From Novosphingobium sp. SG751A (GTDB lineage: Bacteria > Pseudomonadota > Alphaproteobacteria > Sphingomonadales > Sphingomonadaceae), in contig NZ_JABGCB010000006.1 in the NCBI RefSeq assembly GCF_013149295.1, positions 269,775 through 333,774 of the forward strand: DNA of 64,000 nt. The letters are read 5' to 3'. The position numbers and the translations under genes are program-made. Position 1 is the first letter of the stretch. Every line of letters begins with the position of its first letter. Below, piece by piece: positions 26,285 to 34,857 of the stretch. The notes under the pieces were generated by a model, which saw nothing but the letters and a program-made list of their open reading frames with translations, made no database searches and was not told the DNA's origin.

Positions 26285-26684
26285 TCAAGGCGGCTTCCTG
26301 CCTCATCCTTGCCTCGGTTGGCGCGTCAAAGGCGATGCCGATCACTGTGCAGGGCTGCTCCAGCGGATAGGAGCGATGGCCGCGCCCGACCGTGTCCAGC
26401 ATCACCAGCATATCGCCGGGGCGCAGCACCCGCCGCGCCCCATCGCCCGCCTCGACCGCCCATGATCCGCGCAGCACGATCGACAGGCCCGCAATGGCCG
26501 AATTGTGCCATTCGCCATAACCCTCACCGGATCCCTGCGTTATGCCCCATCCGGTGGCGCCCGCGATGCCTTCCCAAAGATCGGCGTCCGTTTTGCGACA
26601 GAGCGCCAGTGGCAGGTCGAGCAGGCGCGATCCGCCATCGGCTGTGGGCATGATCGCCACGGCCTGATAGGGCGCGCCGCTCAT
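26277..26684 (-). CDS. cupin-domain protein
   Basis: 135 residues starting MSGAPYQAVAIMPT at an ATG that overlaps the stop of the upstream cupin gene by four bases (ATGA). A single beta-barrel is suggested by GEYGEW-like and HNSAIAGLSIVLRGSW, then RRVLRPGDMLVMLDTVGRGH, which has the cupin G(X)5-P-G-D-type turn. GEWHNSA keeps one candidate metal His; a second is in GRGHRSY. There is no export signal. The partner upstream is exported, so the two may bind the same ligand on either side of the membrane. An enzymatic role is not evident. Confidence 0.7.
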   Translation of the reverse strand: MSGAPYQAVAIMPTADGGSRLLDLPLALCRKTDADLWEGIAGATGWGITQGSGEGYGEWHNSAIAGLSIVLRGSWAVEAGDGARRVLRPGDMLVMLDTVGRGHRSYPLEQPCTVIGIAFDAPTEARMRQEAALIS

Positions 26685-27235
26685 CGGAACCACAGCTTGT
26701 CGCGCTCGCTGCTGCCTGTCGCGGGGCATAGCGCCTTGGGCATCTGCACCGAGGCCATGAAGGAGCCCTGCGGCCCGGCGCGCGAGATATGGCCCTTGCC
26801 GCTGCAATCCTCGGCAATGGCGATGTCGCCATGGCGCAATTCGTGGAACGATCCATCCTCCAGCCCGATCAGCATCGTGCCGAAAATCGGGATCAGCAGG
26901 GTCGGCTGGTTGGCAACATGAAAGCTGAAACCGGCGTTGGGGGCGGTGCCGCCGATGGAAACGCGCTCGGCCTCGCGGCGCAGGAACAAGGCAATTTCGC
27001 CCATCACCGGGGTGTTGACTGGCAGGCTTTCGATCCGGCTCTTGCCGCCCTGCGCGGTGTAGAGATGGAAGGCACGGGCAAACCATGGGATCGGCCCTGT
27101 CCCATGAAAATCGAGTGGGAAGGGTGGCGGGCTTTGCGCCGGGACCGGGGAGGCCAGCGGCGCGGCCATGCCCGCCAGAGCAAGATTGCGTATCAGGGCG
27201 CGGCGCGGCGGGCTCAGGGGTGCTTCATCGGACAT
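26681..27235 (-). CDS. exported cupin-domain protein
   Basis: 184 residues with an N-terminal export signal of Tat-like form (PPRRALIRNLALAGMAAP, cleavage near PAQ at about 34). The cupin part contains FGTMLIGLEDGSFHEL followed by RHGDIAIAEDCSGKGHISR, the GD...D..GKGH pattern also seen in the C-terminal cupin of the MFS fusion at 34858-36738 (GDIVLAADTTGKG). Together these define a small local family of periplasmic cupins. They may bind or isomerise an aromatic or sugar-like ligand. The gene is divergent from the TonB receptor at 27680 over a 444 bp regulatory region. Confidence 0.72.
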   Translation of the reverse strand: MSDEAPLSPPRRALIRNLALAGMAAPLASPVPAQSPPPFPLDFHGTGPIPWFARAFHLYTAQGGKSRIESLPVNTPVMGEIALFLRREAERVSIGGTAPNAGFSFHVANQPTLLIPIFGTMLIGLEDGSFHELRHGDIAIAEDCSGKGHISRAGPQGSFMASVQMPKALCPATGSSERDKLWFR

Positions 27236-27309
27236 GCAGACATCCTTTCTTGCAAGATATGTGCATTGATGTGCATTGGTTCTGCGGTTCCAAGATGTGG
27301 TGCAGTATC

Positions 27310-27323
27310 GTCCGACAGGCGGA
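27310..27323. promoter_or_regulatory. candidate operator TCCG-ACAGG-CGGA
   Basis: GTCCGACAGGCGG at 27310-27322 is identical over 13 bases to the reverse complement of 31774-31786 in the lacI upstream region. The TCCG/CGGA arms form a dyad. Confidence 0.5.
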
Positions 27324-27430
27324 GTTATTACGAAAAATCGGCGGAAAATGGCGATGATTGAGCCCTTTTATGGGAGGATATGCATGGGCTTTCGACCAAT
27401 CTTGCATCTGTATGGCGGCGCATATCATCA

Positions 27431-27441
27431 TCCGACAGGCG
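27431..27441. promoter_or_regulatory. second copy of TCCGACAGGCG
   Basis: Eleven-base copy of the motif at 27311, exactly 120 bp downstream. The right arm is degenerate (CGAAT). Confidence 0.4.
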
Positions 27442-27679
27442 AATAGGCCCTATATCGTGCATCGGGAAAACGGATCTGGATGCAACTTTTGCTCGTCCGC
27501 GGCAGAATCATGTGCACATTCGTCCATGATGTCCATCTTCGCCCGGATACCAACGGGCGAGCATAACGCCCGGTCAAACAGCATGAGCACCGGGGCGAAA
27601 CGCAGGACCGCCCCAGACAATCTTACGGGATGAAAGTTGCCGCCCCGCGTGGGCCGGCTTGAAATGAGGGGTTATCACC

Positions 27680-30196
27680 ATGACGCGTTACCCACGACCG
27701 ATCCGTTCTCTCTCCATTTTCCACCTGGCCGCTTCGGCGCTGGCGATGGGCGCCACGCTGGCCGCCGCAGGCCCGGCCCAAGCCGCAGAGCCCGCCGCAG
27801 AACCCTCCGTCGGGGATGCCGCCAATGATCCGGGCGCCATTACCGTCACCGCGCGCAAGCGGTCCGAGGATATTCTCAAAGTTCCCGTCACCGTGACGGC
27901 CATGACCGCCGCTGCGCTGGAGCAGCGCGGCATCGTCTCGATCACCGATCTGGCCGGTTCGACGCCGGGGGTGAATGTCAACAACAGCTCTTCGGGCCAT
28001 GCCGACCGTTCGTTCCAGCAGGTCGTGCTGCGCGGCTTCACGCCCTCGACCACGCTGGCCACGACCACCTCGATGTTCATCGACGGCGTGCCGGTTTCCT
28101 CGCCTTCCCAGGTGACCTCGGTCTCCGATCCGGCGCAGGTCGATGTGGTGAAAGGCCCGCAAAGCGCCTATTACGGCCGCAATACCTTTGCCGGCGCGAT
28201 CAATGTCACCACCAAGGAGCCTAAGGGCGAATGGGCCGGCACGATGACCGGCATGGTGGGAACGCGCGCCAATTACCGACTGCAAGGCACGGTCGAAGGG
28301 CCGATCATCGGCGACATGCTGACCTTCCGCGTGACGGGCGAGCGCTTTTCCAAGAACGGTTCGTGGCGCAATGCCTATGACGGCAGCACGCTGGGAGATC
28401 AAAAGACCACCACCGGTTCCGCGCTGATCGTGTTCAAGCCCAGCCCCAAGCTGACGATGAAACTGTTCGGCATGATGAGCGAGGACCGCGACGGGGCGCC
28501 TGCCCAGACGCGCCTTTATGGCTATGACATCACCACCGCTTCGGGCACAAAGGTGGCCGCCAACCAGTCCAATTGCACGCTGAGCGGCAATACGCGCGGG
28601 GTGCAGGGTTATGGCAGCACGGTGTCAAACGCCTATATCTGCGGCACGGTGCCGGGCCTGATTAATCCGATTTCGGCCAACACGGTCAACACCGACGCGA
28701 TCAAGCAATTCCTCGCGATGACCTCGAACCGGGTTATTCCCACCAGCGACAGCGTTGATGGCTATGGCCTGCTGCGCAAGAGCCAGCATGCGCATACGGC
28801 GGTCAATTACAAGATTTCCAGCGACCTGACCGCCGACTTACTGGCCGGGTATAACCGCGAGGTCTGGTCGACGCTGATCGATCTGGATGGTTTCGATTCC
28901 TCCGGCTTCCCATCGACCACCAATCCCAAGGGTTATTACGATTTCCCCTATCTGGTCGAGCGGCGCAATCTGGACTGGTCGATGGAAGGGCGTCTGGCCT
29001 ATAACCATGGCCCACTGCGCGCGGTGGCGGGCGTCAGCTATCTCAAGGCCGACACATGGTCGGGCGGCGGCGGCGGCACGGGCGCGCTGACGGCATCGCT
29101 GCTGGTGCCGGGCGGAAAGAGCGAGAACCGCACCACGGGCATGTTCTTCGGCCTGACCTATGATGTCCTGCCCAATCTTTCGGCCAGCATCGAAGGGCGC
29201 TATCAGATTGATACTTTGGGGGCCTATGCCCGTTCGGGCGGCCAGACCATCACGTCCAGCGCCTTTATTCCGGCGGGCACCTATGCGGGCAATGCTCTGT
29301 TGGTGCAGCAGACCTATAAAAATTTCACCCCGCGCGCGATTATCAACTGGCAGATCAATCCGCGTACCATGGTCTATGCATCCTGGGCCAAGGGCGTGAA
29401 CCCGGCGCAGTTCAACACCACCATTCTGGCCCAGACCGCCTCGGTTCAGGCCGCCGCGCTGGCCGCCGGGGGGCAATTGACCATTGCGCCGGAAAAGATC
29501 ACCAATTACGAAATCGGCATGAAGGGCAAGGCGCTGGACGGGCGCCTGCGCTATACGGCGGCGGCCTATTATGCCCAGTGGCGCAACCAGATCAACGCGA
29601 TCACCATCGTGGCCGCCGATCCCACCACATCCACCGGCTTCACCTTCATCAACACCTCGGCCAATTCGGGCTCGGTTGATCTTTACGGCGTTGAACTGGA
29701 CACCAGCTGGAAGGTCAGCGACCTGTTGAGCATCGAGGCCGGCGGCGCGCTGAACGGCAGCGATATCAAATATTTCCGCAGCACGACGATCAGCCAGTTG
29801 ACCGGCATCTATGACTTCTCCGGCAAGGAGATGAAGTATACGTCGAAATATTCGGCCAATGTCGGCGTCATTTTGGGCGGCGAATTGAAGAATGTGGCCG
29901 ATGCCAAGTGGTTCACCCGCCTGGACTGGAATTTCAAGTCGGGCGTGTGGTCGAACGAGGCCAATATCGCCAAGACGCCGGACGCGCATAAGTTCAACCT
30001 GCGCGCGGGCGTGTCGAAGGGGCGGTTTGCGGTCGATGTTTTCGTCAACAACCTGCTTAACGACAAGACCTATACTTCGTTGACCGACAATTATGTGCTG
30101 GACCCCAGCTTTGCCCATTCGGCCTATTTCTCGGCCCTTTTGGTGGGCTTGCCGGATCTGCGCACCTTCGGGCTTCAGTTGAAGGTCAAGATGTAA
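27680..30196 (+). CDS. TonB-dependent outer-membrane receptor
   Basis: 838 residues with a signal peptide (about 1-35, ending PAQA). A TonB-box-like stretch AITVTARKRSEDILKVP precedes the plug domain (ITDLAGSTPGVNV, VDVVKGPQSAYYGRNTFAGAI in two parts), and the rest is a 22-stranded barrel. The last residues are QLKVKM, so it lacks the usual terminal Phe. This is the sphingomonad 'plug-barrel' class used for plant-derived aromatics, oligosaccharides and siderophores. It is followed by a terminator and a DUF1330 gene. Its upstream region is shared with exported cupins and bears the candidate operators, so induction with them is likely. Confidence 0.9.
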   Translation: MTRYPRPIRSLSIFHLAASALAMGATLAAAGPAQAAEPAAEPSVGDAANDPGAITVTARKRSEDILKVPVTVTAMTAAALEQRGIVSITDLAGSTPGVNVNNSSSGHADRSFQQVVLRGFTPSTTLATTTSMFIDGVPVSSPSQVTSVSDPAQVDVVKGPQSAYYGRNTFAGAINVTTKEPKGEWAGTMTGMVGTRANYRLQGTVEGPIIGDMLTFRVTGERFSKNGSWRNAYDGSTLGDQKTTTGSALIVFKPSPKLTMKLFGMMSEDRDGAPAQTRLYGYDITTASGTKVAANQSNCTLSGNTRGVQGYGSTVSNAYICGTVPGLINPISANTVNTDAIKQFLAMTSNRVIPTSDSVDGYGLLRKSQHAHTAVNYKISSDLTADLLAGYNREVWSTLIDLDGFDSSGFPSTTNPKGYYDFPYLVERRNLDWSMEGRLAYNHGPLRAVAGVSYLKADTWSGGGGGTGALTASLLVPGGKSENRTTGMFFGLTYDVLPNLSASIEGRYQIDTLGAYARSGGQTITSSAFIPAGTYAGNALLVQQTYKNFTPRAIINWQINPRTMVYASWAKGVNPAQFNTTILAQTASVQAAALAAGGQLTIAPEKITNYEIGMKGKALDGRLRYTAAAYYAQWRNQINAITIVAADPTTSTGFTFINTSANSGSVDLYGVELDTSWKVSDLLSIEAGGALNGSDIKYFRSTTISQLTGIYDFSGKEMKYTSKYSANVGVILGGELKNVADAKWFTRLDWNFKSGVWSNEANIAKTPDAHKFNLRAGVSKGRFAVDVFVNNLLNDKTYTSLTDNYVLDPSFAHSAYFSALLVGLPDLRTFGLQLKVKM

Positions 30197-30204
30197 ACCT
30201 GTTC

Positions 30205-30234
30205 GGGGCGGGCCATGCGGTCCGCCCCCATTTT
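30205..30234 (+). terminator. intrinsic terminator after TonB receptor
   Basis: Stem GGGGCGG / CCGCCCC with a 10-base loop, followed by CATTTT. Read-through to the DUF1330 gene may occur. Confidence 0.65.
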
Positions 30235-30248
30235 GCAAAGGAGGGTTT

Positions 30249-30536
30249 ATGGCCGCCCATATTGTCGCCACGGTCCGCGTGCATGATCGCGAAAAATTTG
30301 GTGAATATCTCAAAGCCGTGGCGGGCGTGGCTGAAAGTTTCGGCGGCGAATATGTGCTGCGCGGCAAGGTGGCCGAGGTGCTGGAGGGCGATGTCGATCC
30401 TGCCGAGCTGGTGGTGGTCCTGCGCTTTGCCGATGCGGATGCGGCGCGCGCCTATGTCAACTCGCCGCTATATCTGGCGGGCAAGGCGCATCGCATCAAC
30501 GGCGGCGGCGTGGTGGAATCGCGGCTTATCCTTTAA
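30249..30536 (+). CDS. DUF1330 domain protein
   Basis: 95 residues with AAAGGAGGG upstream of the ATG. It matches the DUF1330 alpha-beta barrel fold: HIVATVRVHDREKFGEYLKA, GGEYVLRGKVAEVLEG and VVVLRFADADAARAYVNS in order. The family is related to EthD and REDY-like small barrels. No enzymatic role is established; such genes often accompany catabolic operons. It is the second gene after a TonB receptor, beyond a hairpin, and its end overlaps the convergent lacI gene by four bases. Confidence 0.75.
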   Translation: MAAHIVATVRVHDREKFGEYLKAVAGVAESFGGEYVLRGKVAEVLEGDVDPAELVVVLRFADADAARAYVNSPLYLAGKAHRINGGGVVESRLIL

Positions 30537-31621
30537 TCGGCATATTGCGGGATGGCGGCGGGATTGTTGGCAAAGCTCAGCCCCAGCGTCGTCTCGCGCT
30601 CGATCACATCGCAGGCCAGCCAGATGCGCGGCGGCGGCGCCACATTGGGCCCCAGCCGCCCTGCCATCGTCGATACCGCCGTCTGCACCAGCGAGAGCAG
30701 CGGCAGGTGGATTGAGGAGGTCGCGTGCGATAGCCAGCGCGATTGCGAAGTGTCGCCAAAGCCGACCACCGAGACATCCTCGGGCACGCGCAGGCCGAAT
30801 TCCTTGCGCGCCACATCGACAATGCCCACGGCCAGATAGTCCGAAGCGGCAAAGATCGCGTCGGGCCGATCCTCGCCTGCAAACAGGACGCGCGCCGCGG
30901 TGATCCCGTTTTCATAGGTCCAGCCCGTATCGACCCAGCGACAGGGCGCGCTGCCTCCCATTTCCATGGCATGGGCAAAGGCCTGCAATTCGGTCAGGCG
31001 GCGCGGATTGGCGGCAATCGCGGCGGGGCGGCTGCGCCCTTCCTTTTGCATCAATTGTGCAATGCTGCGCCCGATTTCCGGTCCGTCGATCCACACCAGA
31101 GCGGCGCCTTCGACCACATCCTGCCGATCCATCACCACCAGCGAGATACCGGCCGCAACGACTTTTTTGCGCACCGCCGCGCCCGGCACGGCGGAGAGCA
31201 CGATGATGCCGTCGACCTGTTCATCGACCATGTCCCCAACGGTCACGTCCAGCAGCGCCAGATCGCTGACGATACGCCAGACCACGTCGAAGCCGCGCTG
31301 ACGCAGCTCATCCTCGAACATGGCGTAGAGGTGGCAGAAATAGGGCGAAAACAGGTTGGCCATCACCACGGCGGCGCGCTTGGGGCGGCCATGGTTCTGC
31401 TGGCTGGTGGCTGATTGCAGGCGATAGCCCAGCGCCTGCGCGGCGGCCAGCACCTTGGCGCGGGTCTGGGGCGCGACGCTGGCCCCCGGCGTAAAGGTGC
31501 GTGACACCGCCGAGCGCGAGACCTGCGCCATGCGCGCCACATCGTCGGCGCTGACTTTGCGCCCGACGGCCTTGGGGGTGATGGTTCGTGCGGCGGGTTT
31601 GGAGGGGCCTTTGGGCTTCAT
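30533..31621 (-). CDS. LacI-family transcriptional regulator
   Basis: 362 residues with an N-terminal helix-turn-helix at about 23-50 (VSADDVARMAQVSRSAVSRT) and hinge region up to about residue 70, then a periplasmic-binding-protein-like ligand domain (AAVVMANLFSPYF, DGIIVLSAVPG, IFAASDYLAVGIVDVA, VSVVGFGDTSQS). The tail from 345 on is short. It is the only regulator between 1 and 44 kb, so it may control the surrounding operons. Its own upstream region carries a dyad and TGCA pairs also found at other promoters here, consistent with autoregulation. The effector is unknown; LacI proteins usually respond to sugars, but sphingomonad members may sense other ligands. Confidence 0.88.
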   Translation of the reverse strand: MKPKGPSKPAARTITPKAVGRKVSADDVARMAQVSRSAVSRTFTPGASVAPQTRAKVLAAAQALGYRLQSATSQQNHGRPKRAAVVMANLFSPYFCHLYAMFEDELRQRGFDVVWRIVSDLALLDVTVGDMVDEQVDGIIVLSAVPGAAVRKKVVAAGISLVVMDRQDVVEGAALVWIDGPEIGRSIAQLMQKEGRSRPAAIAANPRRLTELQAFAHAMEMGGSAPCRWVDTGWTYENGITAARVLFAGEDRPDAIFAASDYLAVGIVDVARKEFGLRVPEDVSVVGFGDTSQSRWLSHATSSIHLPLLSLVQTAVSTMAGRLGPNVAPPPRIWLACDVIERETTLGLSFANNPAAIPQYAD

Positions 31622-31769
31622 GCGATCGGCTGCTGGTCCGTGAACGGGGTGAAGGTCTGTGCATCAGGCTTACGAGTGTTGCACGAATTGTCAAACCCGG
31701 TGGCGGTGATGCCCTGCGGCCGATCAGCTTTGCGCAGATCCGGCCCGCAATTTGGCCGGCGCGCGCGGA

Positions 31770-31788
31770 CTGTCCGCCTGTCGGACAG
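31770..31788. promoter_or_regulatory. candidate operator CTGTCCG-CCTGT-CGGACAG
   Basis: Perfect 7 bp inverted arms around a 5 bp spacer, 150 bp upstream of lacI. Read on the minus strand the spacer is ACAGG, as at 3911 and 27315. This is the best copy of the shared dyad. Confidence 0.5.
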
Positions 31789-31956
31789 GGGTAATGGCGT
31801 GGCTGAATTGCACGAAATATCGCAATATTGTGCATTATGAATTGAACGTAATTGCGCAAAATTCACAATTCGCGCCCTACCTTTGCGGCAAAGGGCGTCA
31901 AGGAACCGGGCGCAGACGGCAAAAAAGGCCGCCGCGCCTGCAACGACCCTCACTGG

Positions 31957-31985
31957 CCCGGGCCGCGTTGGCCCGGGTTCTTTTT
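31957..31985 (+). terminator. orphan intrinsic terminator
   Basis: Perfect 8 bp stem CCCGGGCC / GGCCCGGG, loop GCGTT, then TTCTTTTT. Orientation is plus, while both neighbouring genes are on minus. Confidence 0.7.
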
Positions 31986-31992
31986 GCGCCGA

Positions 31993-32922
31993 TTATCCCG
32001 CGTCGAGAAAGCGCGCCAGCAAGGGCGCCGTCGCCTGCGGATTGTCCTGGATCACCCATGCGCCGCTGTCGGGCACCACCACCGTTTCGCCCCGGCGCAG
32101 CACTGCCTCGGCAAAGGGGCGGAAACGCTGATAGGCCTTGTCGAACTGGCCATAGACGAGCAGGGTCGGGCATTCGACCCGGCGCAGCGCGGATTTGAGA
32201 TCGGTCACGCCCACGCCGCGCTCGCTCGGTTGCAGCCAGAGATCGGCGGCCTGACGGCTCTGAATGCCCTCGCCATTGATCGCATCGGCATGGACCATGC
32301 CAAAGGTGCCCACCAGCAATTCGGGGCCAGTGGGTAACGGATGACCACCCGCATCAAAAATCGGCTTCAATTTCACATCCACCGCCTGCCGCACTTCCTC
32401 CAGGGATTTGCGCCCGCCCAGAGCACTGGAAATCACGCCCAGCCGCCGCACGCGATCCGGATTGGCCGCCGCCATCACCACGCCAATGCAGCCTCCCAGC
32501 GAGGTGCCCATCACGTCTGCCACCGGGATATCCATCTCGTCCAGCGCGCCAAACAGCATCGCTGCCGTTTCTCCCAGCGTGTGAATATAGGGTGGCGGCC
32601 CATCCATCCGCGATCGGCCATGGCCGGGCAGGTCAAAGGCGATCACCTGCCGCCCCTGCGCAAGGGCCGGGGCGACCTGCCGCCAGTCGGCCAGCCATCC
32701 GCCCAGCTTGTGGAGCAGGATGACGGGTGCAACTCCGGCGCGCGCCTCGCCCAGCGTGGCGTAATGCAGCACGCCCCCGCCGCGCCGGATCTGGCCAAAG
32801 CGCGTCCAGGGTCCGGCGGGCGGAACAATCGGGGCGGGTGCCCTTGGCGCCGCGGCGGCCCCGCCTGCCATCATCGCGGCGCTCATTCCCATCATCTTGG
32901 CCATCTCGCGGCGGTTCATCAT
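31993..32922 (-). CDS. exported alpha/beta-hydrolase-fold protein lacking the catalytic His
   Basis: 309 residues with a twin-arginine-like N-terminus (MMNRREMAKMMGMSAAMM). The fold is complete: VILLHKLGGW, VIAFDLPGHGRS, nucleophile Ser131 in MGTSLGGCIG, and acid in VYGQFDKAY. The C-terminal position that normally carries the catalytic His (GHWV-type motif) reads PDSGAWVIQDNP, with Ala288. I checked the codon (GCA). So standard hydrolysis would be impaired unless another His substitutes. It heads a leftward row of PhyH, LLM and MFS genes. If exported, it works in the periplasm, unlike the HTG proteins. Confidence 0.78.
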   Translation of the reverse strand: MMNRREMAKMMGMSAAMMAGGAAAAPRAPAPIVPPAGPWTRFGQIRRGGGVLHYATLGEARAGVAPVILLHKLGGWLADWRQVAPALAQGRQVIAFDLPGHGRSRMDGPPPYIHTLGETAAMLFGALDEMDIPVADVMGTSLGGCIGVVMAAANPDRVRRLGVISSALGGRKSLEEVRQAVDVKLKPIFDAGGHPLPTGPELLVGTFGMVHADAINGEGIQSRQAADLWLQPSERGVGVTDLKSALRRVECPTLLVYGQFDKAYQRFRPFAEAVLRRGETVVVPDSGAWVIQDNPQATAPLLARFLDAG

Positions 32923-32933
32923 CGTATTGCTCC

Positions 32934-33761
32934 TTATGCGCCCGCGCGCAGATCATCACGGCGCCACAGTATCGGCAAGACATCCTGCGCCCCGTCAACC
33001 AATTCGCCCTCGGGCATTGCTTCCACGCCGGGTATCGCGGCCTTGTAGGGCGCATTGCGCCAGCGCACGTCATGCCCGAACAAACGCACCGCCAACCCGG
33101 TGCGGGCCAGAGCGGGACTGTCATTGCCCTTGGAAAAATGCGGCGTATGCGGGTGAAAGATCACGGCGTCACCCGGCTCCATATCGAATGTCACGAAGCG
33201 GAAGGCGAAATCGGGATTGTCGCGCTCGGCCTCGAAATTGGGGCACAGACCATCGGCCTGATCGGGGCGAAAACCAAAAGTCAAACCCTCCTCCACACAA
33301 TGTTGATGCCACCCGGCGACATATTCGATCCGGCCGTTTTCCTCGTTCACCGGGGTAAAGGCTGTCCAGATGTTGGGCGCCATTTCTCCGCTGACCGGCC
33401 ATGCCGTCTCGTCGCAATGCCATGGCATGACCGAGGGGCTGAGCGGGGGCTTGGAAAACAGATGATCGTGATACATGCGGATATGGTCGGCGCCGATCAC
33501 CCGGCCGGTGGCCTCGGCAATCGGGCTGTCCATGACAAAGGCACGGAAATCGGGGTCATTACGCCACAGATAGCAGACCGAGAGCATCGCCCCATTCGAC
33601 GGCCCCAACATGCCATAGCGCCCCGGATCGGCGGACACGCGGGCAATCGCGCCCTGCATCCGCGCAACCCATTCCGCATCCAGCAATCCGCGCAGCACCA
33701 CCACGCCATCGCGCGCATAGGTGTCGATATGGTCCTGGGTAATCGCATATTGCATGGTCAT
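32934..33761 (-). CDS. phytanoyl-CoA dioxygenase (PhyH)-family Fe(II)/2-oxoglutarate oxygenase
   Basis: 275 residues. The iron ligands are visible: His115 and Asp117 in MPWHCDETAW and distal His208 in FHPHTPHFSKGN, with Arg220 or Arg226 (ARTGLAVRLFG) to bind 2-oxoglutarate. The double-stranded beta-helix spans the middle. PhyH relatives in bacteria hydroxylate diverse small molecules, not only acyl-CoA. The start of this gene overlaps the stop of the upstream LLM monooxygenase by four bases, so the two oxygenases are coupled and probably act in sequence or on related substrates. Confidence 0.85.
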   Translation of the reverse strand: MTMQYAITQDHIDTYARDGVVVLRGLLDAEWVARMQGAIARVSADPGRYGMLGPSNGAMLSVCYLWRNDPDFRAFVMDSPIAEATGRVIGADHIRMYHDHLFSKPPLSPSVMPWHCDETAWPVSGEMAPNIWTAFTPVNEENGRIEYVAGWHQHCVEEGLTFGFRPDQADGLCPNFEAERDNPDFAFRFVTFDMEPGDAVIFHPHTPHFSKGNDSPALARTGLAVRLFGHDVRWRNAPYKAAIPGVEAMPEGELVDGAQDVLPILWRRDDLRAGA

Positions 33762-34846
33762 CGAACGGCTCCTTGATTGGCGGCATCATGGGCCAGCGCG
33801 GCGGCGCGCAGGCGGGGAAAGAGTTTTCCGCCATATTCGGCGAGGTCCTGATCGGGGCGGAAACCGCGGATCAGAAAGCGCGTGATGCCCATGGCGTAAT
33901 AGTCCATCAGCGCGGCGCAGACCTGATCGGGCGTGCCGACCAGCGTGGCCTGATTGCCGAAACGCCCTTGCGCCAGATGGGTCACGCCCAACCAGAGGCA
34001 GCGGTCGTGGCGATGGGCGCTTTCGGCGCTGGATAGGATGGCCTCGCCTGCATGACTGGATTGTGTGAAATTGCTGGGGCCTTGGGGCGCGGGCAGGCGC
34101 GCCATCATCGCGCGGAAATTGCGCAGGACGGCATCGGCCCTTTCCCATGCCTGCGCCTCGGTCTCGCCAAGGATCACCAGCATGGTCATCATGAAATCCA
34201 TCGGGCGTTCACCCGCCGCCGCCAGCACGCGGTCGCGATGGCCTGCGATATGGGCCAGCGTGTCGCCGCTCATGGCGAATACATCGGCATGGCGGCCGCA
34301 TGCGGCAATGGATTCGCTTGATGTCCCGGCCCAACTGACGGGAATCGCGCCGGGTTTGACCGGGCTGAAGGCTTGGTTAAAGCGATAGAAGCGCCCCTCG
34401 TGGTCGATGGGCGCGGGGCTTTCCCAGATCCGGCGCAGGATGCCGACATATTCATCGGCGCGGGCATAGCGGTCGGGCTTGGCGGTGAAATCGCCGTCGG
34501 CCTCCAGTTCCTTGTCGCTGGGCCCGGCGATGATGTGGACGGCCACGCGCGCGGGCGCCAGCCTGTCGATCGTGGTCAGCATCCGCGCCGCCATCGTGGG
34601 CGCGATAAAGCCGGGGCGGTGGGCCAGCAGGACTTTCAGCCGCTGAGTTCCCGCCAGAACATGGGTCGCGATGGCGTGGCTGTCGGGCATCAACGAATTG
34701 TTGGCGATCAGCACCCGGTCATAACCGGCGGCTTCCTGCGCTTTGGCGCTTTCCAGCATGGCGGCGGGGTCGAACTGGCCGGGTGGGGCGTGATCGAGCG
34801 GGGTGCCCCGGTTATGGGAAACAATGCCGGTGATTTCGACAGGCAT
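33758..34846 (-). CDS. LLM-class flavin-dependent oxidoreductase (alkanesulfonate monooxygenase-like)
   Basis: 362 residues from the ATG at 34846 (MPVEITGIVSHNRG) with GAGAGGA upstream; the frame extends to 34915 but without good signals. It resembles SsuD-type enzymes: QEAAGYDRVLIANNS, LKVLLAHRPGFIAPTMAARM, RVAVHIIAGPSDKELEADGD (in parts) and IPVSWAGTSSESI. These cleave C-S bonds of alkanesulfonates with reduced flavin, but many relatives have other substrates. It belongs to a different branch from the NtaA/DszA pair at 16-23 kb. No flavin reductase or ssu transporter is adjacent. Confidence 0.84.
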   Translation of the reverse strand: MPVEITGIVSHNRGTPLDHAPPGQFDPAAMLESAKAQEAAGYDRVLIANNSLMPDSHAIATHVLAGTQRLKVLLAHRPGFIAPTMAARMLTTIDRLAPARVAVHIIAGPSDKELEADGDFTAKPDRYARADEYVGILRRIWESPAPIDHEGRFYRFNQAFSPVKPGAIPVSWAGTSSESIAACGRHADVFAMSGDTLAHIAGHRDRVLAAAGERPMDFMMTMLVILGETEAQAWERADAVLRNFRAMMARLPAPQGPSNFTQSSHAGEAILSSAESAHRHDRCLWLGVTHLAQGRFGNQATLVGTPDQVCAALMDYYAMGITRFLIRGFRPDQDLAEYGGKLFPRLRAAALAHDAANQGAVR

Positions 34847-34857
34847 GGATTGTCCTC

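Larger units (their letters stand above)
27236..27679. promoter_or_regulatory. 444 bp divergent intergenic region (cupins / TonB receptor)
   Basis: No convincing gene. It is lower in GC than its surroundings and carries at least eight TGCA copies (three at 27251-27275), plus two copies of TCCGACAGGCG exactly 120 bp apart. It must hold promoters for both sides; I could not assign -35/-10 boxes with confidence. GAGGGG precedes the receptor start. Confidence 0.5.
31622..31992. other. 371 bp intergenic region upstream of lacI
   Basis: No protein gene is evident. It contains the dyad at 31770-31788, TGCA copies in AT-rich DNA at 31660-31835, a hairpin CCTTTG-CGG-CAAAGG at 31880-31894, and a strong plus-strand terminator at 31957-31985 that belongs to no visible plus-strand gene. 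A short untranslated RNA between about 31840 and 31985 is possible. Confidence 0.35.
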
